A DNA stretch of 8,345 nt from an uncultured Eubacteriales bacterium (GTDB lineage: Bacteria > Bacillota > Clostridia > Oscillospirales > CAG-272). This document shows, in pieces, positions 1-6,168 of the stretch. The stretch is from assembly GCA_934401725.1 (NCBI GenBank), contig CAKRSS010000068.1, forward strand, positions 1 to 8,345. Reading direction: 5' to 3'. The notes under the pieces are model-generated. The model saw only the letters and a list, made by a program, of their open reading frames with translations. It was not told where the DNA came from and did no database searches. The position numbers and the translations under genes were made by a program. Each line of letters begins with the position of its first letter. The stretch's first letter is position 1.

Positions 1-19
1 CTTTGGGGCGACTCTTTTG

Positions 20-50
20 AAGATAATTATGCCTTCGGCATAATTATCTT
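20..50. repeat. perfect inverted repeat / hairpin
   Basis: Two 14-nt arms (AAGATAATTATGCC at 20-33 and its exact reverse complement at 37-50) flank a 3-nt centre TTC. The tip is GC-rich and the rest AT-rich. Neither strand has a long T run right after it: the plus side continues GCTCTTTCTC and the minus side CAAAAGAG. It could be a weak bidirectional terminator for a gene left of the window or part of a repeat element. The symmetry is certain, the role is not. Confidence 0.75.
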
Positions 51-107
51 GCTCTTTCTCTGCTCGCGGCAGAAAAGAACAGTTAAAACTCGTCCCGCCG
101 ACGTTGT

Positions 108-144
108 GGCGTGCGCCCTCCAAGGGCTCAGAACTTATTCAGCA
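108..144. repeat. imperfect direct repeat, copy 1
   Basis: This 37-nt stretch begins GGCGTGCGCCC, contains CCAAGG and GAACTTATT, and ends with CA. It aligns without gaps to 174-210 with 31 of 37 positions identical by eye. The two copies start 66 nt apart and are separated by 29 nt containing GCATATGC. It is non-coding in context. Such a pair in a gene-free stretch suggests a dispersed intergenic repeat. Confidence 0.65.
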
Positions 145-173
145 TACAGGCATATGCAATACGCCTCCCTCCC

Positions 174-210
174 GGCGTGCGCCCGCCAAGGCCAAAGAAC
201 TTATTTATCA
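174..210. repeat. imperfect direct repeat, copy 2
   Basis: Second copy of the 37-nt repeat at 108-144, sharing GGCGTGCGCCC, CCAAGG and GAACTTATT. Its last base is the first A of the A-run that forms the T-tract of the minus-strand terminator at 210-250, so the repeat abuts the end of the lipoprotein transcript. Confidence 0.65.
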
Positions 211-250
211 AAAAAAGCGGCTCCCGCAGGGCATCCCCTGCGAGAACCGC
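210..250 (-). terminator. rho-independent terminator of the lipoprotein gene
   Basis: Read on the minus strand, a 15-bp stem (arms 250-236 and 231-217, with two G-U pairs) closes a 4-nt loop and is followed directly by seven T residues (plus-strand A-run 210-216). It starts 38 nt after the stop codon of the 289-2157 gene. This is a textbook intrinsic terminator, and only the minus strand has the T-tract. Confidence 0.93.
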
Positions 251-288
251 AAAAAACATTTTAATTAAAGCACACGCAAATATGCAAT

Positions 289-2157
289 TTACTTCGAAAC
301 TCTCGTCTCAATTGCGTTGCCGGGCGTGTAGGGTATCGGAATTATAACGCTCTCGCCCTCAAGACCTGCGACGTAGCACTCCTTGAAGTTGTCGTTCGAA
401 CCGCCCGAGTCCTTGGAGAACAGAACAACGTTGTACGCCTTGCTCTTGTATCTCGGGAAAGCGGAGGAACCCTGCGGCCACAGCAGCGTGGTCGGAGCGA
501 CGTAACGGTAGGCGCTGATTGTGCCGGAATCGTTACCCCAGGTAGTGTAACCGTGGTGGGAAACCTGGAGGAGATCGCACTTGAGGTAGCTGCCGAACAT
601 CTTGGCGGCTATCTGGAAGCCGTTACCGGTGGCGTCACCTGTCAGAAGGAAGGTGGTGCCGTCGCCGAACGTCACCTTGATGATGAGCGACGTGGTGTTG
701 AAGGCATTGCAGATCTTGGGCGCGTAACTGTCGATGGTGTAGAGCACCTCGAGCGTGGCATCGGCTATGTAGAGTGTCTGGCCGACGTGGACGTACTGCA
801 GGGTAGCCTTCAGCGAACTGGCTGCTTCTACAACATTCGTCCAGCCGCCGCCCTCGCCGGATCCCCAGTTGCCGGAGTAAGCAGAAGAACCGATAGCCTT
901 GTTTCTCTCCTCGTCGGACATGAAGTTGACGACAAACTTTTCAATCTTGACGCCTCTGAAGGTGCCGTACTGCTTACCTATCATGCCCGAGTGGTCGCCG
1001 TGCGCGTGAGTGATAATCCATGCGGCGATGGTGATCTTCTCACCGCTCTTGAGGTAGTCCTTGGACTGCTCCTGCATAGCCTTGAGCAGCAGCTGGGCGT
1101 CGGCAGAGCGGTTGAATCCGCCGTCGACGACGATGAAGCGGCCGTCCGTCAGACGGATGAGCATGCTGAGACCGTTGCAGACGTTCTCGGTGCCCTTGTT
1201 GTACTCAAGGCCGAGCATGGTAATCTGCGAGGTGGTGACGGGAGTGTAAACGTTGTCACTCTTGAGGCCGACTGCGGGCGCAAGTTTTTCAATGATAAGT
1301 CTGGTCGACTTCTCGTATGCGTAGTAGCCGACGTTGACAGTGTACTTGTCGCTGTTGAGCGTTGCGAACTGGTTGTCGGTGATGGTGTTGGTGGTGTAGG
1401 TCGTGAAGCCGGCAGACTCCAGCTTTTTGACGTAGGCCGCATAGGCCTCAGGGGTGGTATTCTTGAAAATCAGCTGGGTGGAGTTGTTGCCGCCCTTGTA
1501 GGAGGCTGAGAACGTGCCGTTCTCATAGCCGGGCAGCACGTTGAGCATCTGGTTGGTGACGCCGGTGATGAGCGTGTCGGCAGGGATGGTGAGCGAGCCC
1601 TTTGTAGCGAGGCTCTTTATGAGCTGCTTGGCCTCTTCGCAGGCCTTTTCAATGGCGGCATCGGTGTAGCCGACAACGACCAGCTTTCTGCCCACAACCT
1701 TGACCATGTACTCGCCGAGGTTGATAGAGCCCAGCGTGTCCGCAGTCTCGCTGTAATCGGTGAAGCCGACGAGAATCTCAACGGTGTTGTGATCGTACTC
1801 GCTGCCTCTCTTAATCCAGTCGGTGTTTATCTCAGGCGTAACACCGGTCAGCTCGCCGATAAGCGTGCGGATCTGGGATGCGCCCACGACCTGAGTGGAC
1901 TGCGGGTCGGCGTCCTCGTCACGAATTACCCGGACAATAGCCGTGCCACCCGAAACAAACTCGAGGTCCCCCGTTTCGGGAGTGGTGTCGCCTCCGGACG
2001 GTGCGCTCGTGCCGCCGTCGCCTGACGAGGAACCGTCAGCCGGGGTTGTATCGCTGTCGGGGCCTGGTGTATTGTTTTCACAAGAGGTCAGCATAACGAC
2101 GGACATCAGCATAAGCAGCGCCATCGCCAGCGCTAATAATTTTACGGAAAGTTTCAT
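289..2157 (-). CDS. lipoprotein with ComEC-like metallo-beta-lactamase hydrolase domain
   Basis: A 622-residue exported protein. It has a type II signal peptide (Lys-rich start, hydrophobic residues 7-23, lipobox LTSC with Cys26) and a Ser/Thr/Gly/Asp-rich linker (about 28-62), so it should sit lipid-anchored on the outer face of the membrane. Residues about 68-205 resemble the small alpha/beta domain found N-terminal in some glycoside hydrolases (EILVGFTD, then EYMVKVVGRKLVVVG); this is a pattern match only. Residues about 210-300 form a further domain (AYVKKLESAGF). The metallo-beta-lactamase fold follows: VVDGG (343-347), THAHGDH (383-389), LTGD with Asp508, and SHHG with His535, so the usual metal ligands are present. 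The motif order matches the ComEC/Rec2-like branch, but there is no competence membrane domain. The substrate is unknown; phosphodiester or other ester hydrolysis is possible. The start is fixed by the signal peptide and AAGGAGGT five bases upstream. It has its own promoter and terminator, so it is monocistronic. Confidence 0.88.
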   Translation of the reverse strand: MKLSVKLLALAMALLMLMSVVMLTSCENNTPGPDSDTTPADGSSSGDGGTSAPSGGDTTPETGDLEFVSGGTAIVRVIRDEDADPQSTQVVGASQIRTLIGELTGVTPEINTDWIKRGSEYDHNTVEILVGFTDYSETADTLGSINLGEYMVKVVGRKLVVVGYTDAAIEKACEEAKQLIKSLATKGSLTIPADTLITGVTNQMLNVLPGYENGTFSASYKGGNNSTQLIFKNTTPEAYAAYVKKLESAGFTTYTTNTITDNQFATLNSDKYTVNVGYYAYEKSTRLIIEKLAPAVGLKSDNVYTPVTTSQITMLGLEYNKGTENVCNGLSMLIRLTDGRFIVVDGGFNRSADAQLLLKAMQEQSKDYLKSGEKITIAAWIITHAHGDHSGMIGKQYGTFRGVKIEKFVVNFMSDEERNKAIGSSAYSGNWGSGEGGGWTNVVEAASSLKATLQYVHVGQTLYIADATLEVLYTIDSYAPKICNAFNTTSLIIKVTFGDGTTFLLTGDATGNGFQIAAKMFGSYLKCDLLQVSHHGYTTWGNDSGTISAYRYVAPTTLLWPQGSSAFPRYKSKAYNVVLFSKDSGGSNDNFKECYVAGLEGESVIIPIPYTPGNAIETRVSK

Positions 2158-2211
2158 ATGTACCTCCTTCGGGTTTTTATTTTTGCTGAATACAGCACCG
2201 TAACTTATTGT

Positions 2212-2240
2212 ATTCTACCACACTTCGTACAATATTTCAA
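2212..2240 (-). promoter_or_regulatory. sigma-A-type promoter of the lipoprotein gene
   Basis: On the minus strand, TTGAAA (2240-2235) lies 17 bp before TAGAAT (2217-2212), and TGG precedes the -10 box, giving an extended -10 (TGn). Each hexamer differs from consensus at one base. Transcription would begin near 2205, leaving a leader of about 48 nt that carries the AAGGAGGT ribosome binding site. The promoter starts within ten bases of the upstream operon's terminator, so the two units are transcribed separately. Confidence 0.8.
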
Positions 2241-2249
2241 TAGCTTAAC

Positions 2250-2283
2250 AAAAAAATTTCGGCACAGATTTCTCCATGCCGAA
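2250..2283 (-). terminator. rho-independent terminator of the rtcB cluster
   Basis: On the minus strand, the 7-bp stem TTCGGCA/TGCCGAA (2283-2277 and 2264-2258) with a 12-nt loop is followed one base later by seven T residues (2256-2250). It begins one base after the stop codon of the metallophosphoesterase gene. The stem is short, but the T-tract and position make a terminator likely. Confidence 0.85.
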
Positions 2284-2284
2284 G

Positions 2285-3025
2285 TCAGGACTCAACGCCG
2301 GTATCGCCGTCAATGACCAGCACATTGACGAACCCGCTGTGCACCGTCAGGGCGTCGATGGCAATGAGGCCGTCGCCGAAAAATATCGAGCAGTCGTCCT
2401 GCGAACGCTGCGGGTCGAACATGCGCCCGTACACCGCACTGCGGTGGCCGCAGACTACCGTCTTACCCTGCGGCATCGCCGCCGTACCGTACAGCCCCGG
2501 CCAGCCGAGAAAGCGCGCCGCGTGCCACGTCTCGGCACCCGCCGTGCGCCAGTCGGCGCGCAGGTGGGGCGTGGGCTCGTCGCGACGCAGCGGCAGCCAG
2601 CCGTGCGTGAAAATGTAGTGCTCCGTCTCGAAATAGTTGCGCATTGAGCCGAGAAAACGGCGCAGCCCGCGCGCCGTCACGTCGTCGCGGTCGACCAGCA
2701 GCGAGCCGTCGTGCCAGATGCAGTCGCGGCCGAAGAGCTCGGTCAGCGTTATGACAGTGCCGTTGTGCTCATCGTGAGGCTTCACGACGCGCTCGTCGAG
2801 AATTTCGGCCAGCCTCTCGTCGTGGTTGCCGGATATCAGCACCCGGCGGCGCAGCCCTTCGACGAACTCCCAGACGCGCCTGTTCTCTTCCCCGCGGTCG
2901 AAAAGGTCGCCGCACGAGACGAACAGGTGCTCCCCGTTGTCGGGGTCGAAGCCCGCGCCGTCAAGCGCGCGCATAAGCTCGGTGTAGTGCCCGTGCACGT
3001 CGGAAACGGCGAAAATTTTTCCCAT
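2285..3025 (-). CDS. PPP-family metallophosphoesterase (ApaH/PrpE-like)
   Basis: A 246-residue cytosolic enzyme of the calcineurin-like superfamily. The PPP signature is complete: SDVHGH (8-13), GDLFDRG (39-45) and GNHD (66-69), with later metal-ligand histidines in THGW (His141) and CGHR (His194). GNHD rather than GNHE resembles the bacterial ApaH/PrpE-like branch, whose members cleave bis(5'-nucleosyl) tetraphosphates, and ApaH also removes such caps from RNA in E. coli. Other relatives are protein phosphatases, so the substrate cannot be read from the motifs. It is the last gene of the five-gene cluster, 31 nt after the histidine phosphatase, with GAGGT six bases before the ATG and a terminator right after the stop. 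A role in RNA 5'-end trimming next to an RNA ligase is inference. Confidence 0.88.
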   Translation of the reverse strand: MGKIFAVSDVHGHYTELMRALDGAGFDPDNGEHLFVSCGDLFDRGEENRRVWEFVEGLRRRVLISGNHDERLAEILDERVVKPHDEHNGTVITLTELFGRDCIWHDGSLLVDRDDVTARGLRRFLGSMRNYFETEHYIFTHGWLPLRRDEPTPHLRADWRTAGAETWHAARFLGWPGLYGTAAMPQGKTVVCGHRSAVYGRMFDPQRSQDDCSIFFGDGLIAIDALTVHSGFVNVLVIDGDTGVES

Positions 3026-3056
3026 AGCTTTACCTCGCAGTCATGGTCCTCAAAAG

Positions 3057-3698
3057 TCAGTTGTTTATGTACCCGCAATCGGTGTGGCCGTCAATCTCGC
3101 GTATCCAGCAGTTTTTGGGGTTGCGCTCGTCCTGATACCACTCGGGCGAGTAGTGGAACCAGCGAAGAAGGAAGGTGCGCAGCGTGGTTCCGTGCGTGAA
3201 CACGAACAGAGTCCCGACGCCGTGCCGCTCGTAATCGCGGTGTATCGTGCCCATGAACTGGTGCACGCGTATCGCGACGTCAAACGGGCTCTCGCCCATG
3301 GGCAGGCGCGCGTAGAACTTGCCGAAATTGTCCCGCTGGCGGCGGTACTCGGCGTACTCAACGGGGTACAGCCGTCCCCAATCCTCCTCGGGCACCGAGT
3401 CGAACAGGCCGAACTGCTGCTCGGTCAGCGTTATGTCCTCGCGGATGTCGTCTATACACAGCGACTTGTTGAACTCCTCGCTCGTCTGCCGTGTGCGCAG
3501 GTAGGGACTGCGCCATATTCTCGCGTGGGAGAGGTCTATTCCCTTCCCGCGGCAGTAATTTGCCAGCCACTGCCCGCTTTGCTCGGCCTGATGCTTGCCC
3601 TGCTCGGTCAGCGACACGAGGTGGTCGGGCAGTCTTTTGACGTAGTTCTCACCGGCGTTTGCCATGGATTCGGCGTGACGTATCAGAAAAATATGCAT
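3057..3698 (-). CDS. histidine phosphatase superfamily protein (phosphoglycerate mutase-like)
   Basis: A 213-residue cytosolic protein of the branch that works through a phosphohistidine intermediate. The N-terminal motif LIRHAES holds nucleophile His8. LTEQGKHQA (30-38) follows, then RSPYLRTRQT (63-72), the acid-base candidate Glu136 in MGES, and the second catalytic histidine His169 in FTHG. The central QFGLFD and FGKFYARLPMGES pattern recalls the DET1/AT74-like group of small phosphatases more than glycolytic mutase, and the mutase-specific segments are not obvious. The substrate is unknown and could be a small phosphomonoester or a nucleic acid end. It begins 17 nt after the ADP-ribosylglycohydrolase stop with GGGGAGG five bases before the ATG, so it is surely co-transcribed. 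Confidence 0.87.
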   Translation of the reverse strand: MHIFLIRHAESMANAGENYVKRLPDHLVSLTEQGKHQAEQSGQWLANYCRGKGIDLSHARIWRSPYLRTRQTSEEFNKSLCIDDIREDITLTEQQFGLFDSVPEEDWGRLYPVEYAEYRRQRDNFGKFYARLPMGESPFDVAIRVHQFMGTIHRDYERHGVGTLFVFTHGTTLRTFLLRWFHYSPEWYQDERNPKNCWIREIDGHTDCGYINN

Positions 3699-3715
3699 TT
3701 CATCCTCCCCGCCGC

Positions 3716-4507
3716 TCAGTCGTAGAGACTGTCGGCGTATTCAAAATAGTATTCAGTCAGTGTGTCGTCGAGCAACCCCAGCGCACGCTCCTCAAGCTCG
3801 GCGGGTATGCCGAAATAAGCCTCGGCGATGCCGCCCGCCATCGCGGCGATGGTGTCGCCGTCGCCGCCGAGCGAGACGGCGTTGCGCACGGCGTCCTCAA
3901 AGCTGTCGGCCTCGAGAAAGCAGACTATCGCCTGCGGGACGCTGCCGTCGCAGGTGACGTCAAAGCGGCAGGACGGGCGTATTTCGTCCAGAGTGAAGCC
4001 GAGGTCGTAGTATTTTTCCTCGATGTAGCGCCTGATTTCCGTCTTGTCGGCCCCCGTGCGGGCGAGAAAGACCGCCGCCGCGACCGCCTGCGCCCCGCGC
4101 ACGCCGGACGGGTGGTTGTGCGTGACCTCGGCACTCCAGCGCGCCAGTCTCTCGACGTCGCCGAGCGTTTCCGCCGCGTAGGCGACGGGCGAGACGCGCA
4201 TGGCGGAGCCGTTTCCGTAGCTGTTGTACGCGCCCATGCTGTCGCTCATGAGCCAGCGGTAGAAGCCCTCTCCGTAGCCCGCGTCGGGGTAGAGGCGGCC
4301 GATCTCGCGCATGAGGCGACAGAGCGTGTGCTTGAAGTCCTCCTCGTCGCGCGTGTCGGAGCTGACGCAGGCGCAGCCGACGGCAATTGTCATGAGACTG
4401 TCGTCGGTCGGCGACGAGCCGGGCGTGAAGAGCGGAAAATTCTTTGTCTTATCCGAGCCGAACTCGTAAACCGAGCCGACAATATCGCCTATAATCGCTC
4501 CCAGCAT
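3716..4507 (-). CDS. ADP-ribosylglycohydrolase family protein
   Basis: A 263-residue all-alpha hydrolase of the DraG/ARH family, which removes ADP-ribose from modified macromolecules using two divalent metal ions. The family hallmarks are in order: GAIIGDIVGS (3-12), the metal-binding TDDS (34-37), GNGSAMRVSPV (98-108), HNHPSG (130-135), and the C-terminal metal motif GGDGDT (214-219) followed by AAMAGGIAEAYFG. The metal-ligand residues of the family (Thr-Asp-Asp and Asp-x-Asp-Thr) are all present, so it is probably active. The length is usual for short bacterial members. No ADP-ribosyltransferase (DraT- or DarT-like) is visible nearby, so it need not be part of a nitrogenase-control or toxin-antitoxin pair. 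It starts 9 nt after the PH-like gene, and its ribosome binding site AGGAGG overlaps that gene's stop codon, suggesting translational coupling. Confidence 0.9.
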   Translation of the reverse strand: MLGAIIGDIVGSVYEFGSDKTKNFPLFTPGSSPTDDSLMTIAVGCACVSSDTRDEEDFKHTLCRLMREIGRLYPDAGYGEGFYRWLMSDSMGAYNSYGNGSAMRVSPVAYAAETLGDVERLARWSAEVTHNHPSGVRGAQAVAAAVFLARTGADKTEIRRYIEEKYYDLGFTLDEIRPSCRFDVTCDGSVPQAIVCFLEADSFEDAVRNAVSLGGDGDTIAAMAGGIAEAYFGIPAELEERALGLLDDTLTEYYFEYADSLYD

Positions 4508-4516
4508 GCCGCCCTC

Positions 4517-4840
4517 CTACCTCGCCGCCTCGTCCCAGCACTGCTTGAGGCAGACTGCGACGGTCTTGGCCCAGGCGGGGTCGTTGCTGATGCCGAGGCA
4601 GATGAAGGCGCTGTTGTTGAAGGCCCCGAGGTATATGTTCACCTGCCCATCGCGGTCGCCGATGGTGAGGCAGGAAATGGCGTCGTACCGTATAATCTTT
4701 ATGTCGCCGTCCCGCGCGGAACGGATGTAGACGCATTTGTCCGTTATCATGAGATCGTGCAGGTCCCGGCTCATGTTGAAGGTGACCGAGCCCCGTAGCT
4801 TTACCCTTTCGTCACTGCTGAGAAAATCATTTAAGTGCAT
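4517..4840 (-). CDS. small PH-like domain protein, function unknown
   Basis: A 107-residue soluble protein I cannot assign to a named family. The pattern is alternating beta strands (LRGSVTFNMS, DLMITDKCVYIR, DIKIIRYDAISCLTIG, QVNIYLGA, FICLGI) followed by one amphipathic helix (PAWAKTVAVCLKQCW). That layout, with the 'TDKxxYI...YDAIS' signature, is typical of bacterial pleckstrin-homology-like (bPH/YokE-type) domains. No catalytic motif, signal peptide or membrane segment is seen. The frame stays open to 4930, but I chose the ATG at 4840: it has GGAGG seven bases upstream, and the longer frame would run into rtcB and adds only Thr/Asn/Gln-rich residues. It lies between the RNA ligase and the ADP-ribosylglycohydrolase and may be an adaptor or sensor. 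The PH fold is inference. Confidence 0.75.
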   Translation of the reverse strand: MHLNDFLSSDERVKLRGSVTFNMSRDLHDLMITDKCVYIRSARDGDIKIIRYDAISCLTIGDRDGQVNIYLGAFNNSAFICLGISNDPAWAKTVAVCLKQCWDEAAR

Positions 4841-4847
4841 TTGGTGT

Positions 4848-4852
4848 CCTCC
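4848..4852 (-). promoter_or_regulatory. ribosome binding site fixing the PH-like gene start
   Basis: GGAGG on the minus strand, seven bases before the ATG at 4840. It decides the start against the longer open frame from 4930, which would overlap the end of rtcB. Confidence 0.8.
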
Positions 4853-4901
4853 GCTTTGTTGTTTGTTGATTTTTGTACTGCCGCAGCGTGCGGGATTGGT
4901 A

Positions 4902-6089
4902 TCAGTCGTCGCCGTCGTCGGTCTCGTCATTGCCGGACGGGCGGCTGGCCTTGAAGTTGTAGACCGGCTTTATTACGCTCAGCACCTCGGCGGTGGGGTC
5001 GATGACGTCGAGAATATCGTCGATGCGGCGATATGCCATGGGGGACTCGTCTATGGTCGATTCGTTGACAGACGTAGTGTAAATGCCCTCCATCTCAAGC
5101 TGAAACTCCTCGAGCGTCACCGTCTCCTTGGCCTCGGAGCGGCGCAGGACGCGTCCCGCGCCGTGCGGTGCGGTGCAATTCCAGTCGGGGTTGCCGCGGC
5201 CGCGGCAGAGCAGGCTGCCGTCCTTCATGTTGATGGGGATTATCAGCCGCTCGCCCGCGGCGGCTCTGACCGCGCCCTTGCGCAGCACTCTGTCGCAAAG
5301 GTCGATGTAGTTGTGAATGGTGGTGAACGAGTCGTCGACGCGCAGTCCCATGGCGTCGATTATGGTCTCGCCCATGACGCGGCGGCTGCCCGACGCGTAG
5401 TTTACGGCGATGTCCATGTCGTGCAGGTAGCGCTCGAGCTGCGCGCCCTCGAGAAAGCACTGGCCGATGATGATGTTGGTCTTGACCTCGCGCGGGCGTA
5501 TTTTCTTTTTCTCCGCCTCGACGGGGTCGATGCCGCAGGCGGTGAAAAACGCCTGCACCTTGTGGTAGCTCGCCACGTCGCGCCCGAGACGGCGGCTGCC
5601 CGAGTGGATAATGAGGTATAGCGTGCCGTCGTCGTCGCGGTCAACCTCGATGAAGTGGTTTCCGCCGCCCAGCGTGCCATACGAGCGCCGCACGACGTCG
5701 TAGCGCACGTGTGCGAAGCAGTGCAGGCTTTTGAGCGGTATCTCCTTGATTTTGGGGTTGGCGTGCTCGTGGATGTGCGGGCCGGACGGCACCAGCTCGC
5801 GCACGACGTCGTCGAGCCGCGCGAAGTCAATCTCGCGGTCGCCGAGCCTGTACACCTGCATACCGCAGCCGATGTCGTCGCCGACGAAGGCGGGGTTGAC
5901 GCGCTTGTCGAACGTCAGCGACGTCCCGACCGTGCAGCCGGACGACGCGTGCGTGTCGGGCATCATGCGTATGCTCGAGCCCGCGAGCTCGGGGGTGTTG
6001 CACATGCGCAGCACCTGCGCGTATGAATCCGGGTCAATCATGTTGGCATAAACGACCGCGCGGTTGTATTTTCCTACTATTTCAAACAT
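4902..6089 (-). CDS. rtcB: RtcB-family RNA-splicing/repair ligase
   Basis: A 395-residue GTP- and Mn-dependent RNA ligase. The family joins RNA 3'-phosphate or 2',3'-cyclic phosphate ends to 5'-OH ends through a guanylated histidine. All key motifs are present: MPDTHASSGCTVG (43-55), the metal-binding Cys75 in GDDIGCGM, His145 in LGGGNHFIE, His162 in IHSGSRRLG, His259 in TTIHN, and the guanylylated-His motif APHGAGR with His309 after GRGNPDWNC. Length is close to E. coli RtcB (408 residues). The tail from about 383 is acidic and disordered-looking. The start at 6089 is chosen because AAGGAG lies eight bases upstream; the in-frame ATG at 6116 lacks such a site. It is the first gene of the five-gene cluster, 61 nt before the PH-like gene. 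No archease, RtcA cyclase or RtcR regulator is in the window. Confidence 0.94.
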   Translation of the reverse strand: MFEIVGKYNRAVVYANMIDPDSYAQVLRMCNTPELAGSSIRMMPDTHASSGCTVGTSLTFDKRVNPAFVGDDIGCGMQVYRLGDREIDFARLDDVVRELVPSGPHIHEHANPKIKEIPLKSLHCFAHVRYDVVRRSYGTLGGGNHFIEVDRDDDGTLYLIIHSGSRRLGRDVASYHKVQAFFTACGIDPVEAEKKKIRPREVKTNIIIGQCFLEGAQLERYLHDMDIAVNYASGSRRVMGETIIDAMGLRVDDSFTTIHNYIDLCDRVLRKGAVRAAAGERLIIPINMKDGSLLCRGRGNPDWNCTAPHGAGRVLRRSEAKETVTLEEFQLEMEGIYTTSVNESTIDESPMAYRRIDDILDVIDPTAEVLSVIKPVYNFKASRPSGNDETDDGDD

Positions 6090-6130
6090 ACTCGTCTCTC
6101 CTTTCCGGTGTCTCATGTTTTTTACACTGT

Positions 6131-6159
6131 ATTAAACCTGCGTTCCGGACATTTTTCGC
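6131..6159 (-). promoter_or_regulatory. weak candidate promoter of the rtcB cluster
   Basis: On the minus strand, TTTAAT (6136-6131) differs from the -10 consensus at one base, but 17 bp upstream there is only GCGAAA, a poor -35. It lies between the hairpin at 6169-6212 and the rtcB ribosome binding site, which is where a promoter is expected. It is a guess from position more than from sequence; an alternative factor or read-through could serve instead. Confidence 0.25.
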
Positions 6160-6168
6160 ACGGGACGC

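Larger units (their letters stand above)
1..209. other. non-coding, repeat-bearing intergenic segment
   Basis: I see no credible gene here. The open frames across this stretch have no good ribosome binding site and simply translate the repeats. The segment holds a perfect inverted repeat (20-50), two imperfect 37-nt direct repeats (108-144 and 174-210) and an 8-bp palindrome GCATATGC at 150-157. It lies beyond the terminator of the lipoprotein gene, so it separates that gene from whatever lies to the left. It looks like the debris or body of an interspersed intergenic repeat element, but no copy outside the window can be checked. Confidence 0.6.

Noticed and set aside
49..264. Small plus-strand open frames over the left intergenic repeats
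   Set aside because: They start at poor sites, translate the direct repeats and the terminator of the opposite strand, and show no protein-like pattern.
553..1509. 318-codon plus-strand open frame opposite the lipoprotein gene
   Set aside because: It lies fully antisense to a gene with a signal peptide, complete catalytic motifs, promoter and terminator. Its translation is Val/Gly/Glu-rich with no domain, and reflects GC-biased third positions of the real gene.
3659..4798. 379-codon plus-strand open frame opposite the ADP-ribosylglycohydrolase and PH-like genes
   Set aside because: It spans parts of three convincing minus-strand genes, shows no motif or ribosome binding site, and is rich in Ala/Val/Arg/Asp as expected of an antisense shadow in GC-rich DNA.
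4881..4893. Small hairpin (5-bp stem, 3-nt loop) between rtcB and the PH-like gene, considered as a terminator
   Set aside because: The stem is short and is not followed by a T-tract on the minus strand, so the cluster is probably not interrupted here.
4841..4930. 30-residue N-terminal extension of the PH-like protein, overlapping the end of rtcB
   Set aside because: The internal ATG at 4840 has GGAGG seven bases upstream, and the added residues look like translated intergenic sequence.
4737..5621. 294-codon plus-strand open frame opposite rtcB
   Set aside because: It is antisense to the most conserved part of RtcB, with no recognisable domain or start signal.
6090..6116. Nine-residue longer start for RtcB
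   Set aside because: The added codons contain the AAGGAG ribosome binding site that serves the ATG at 6089, and family members begin near that residue.
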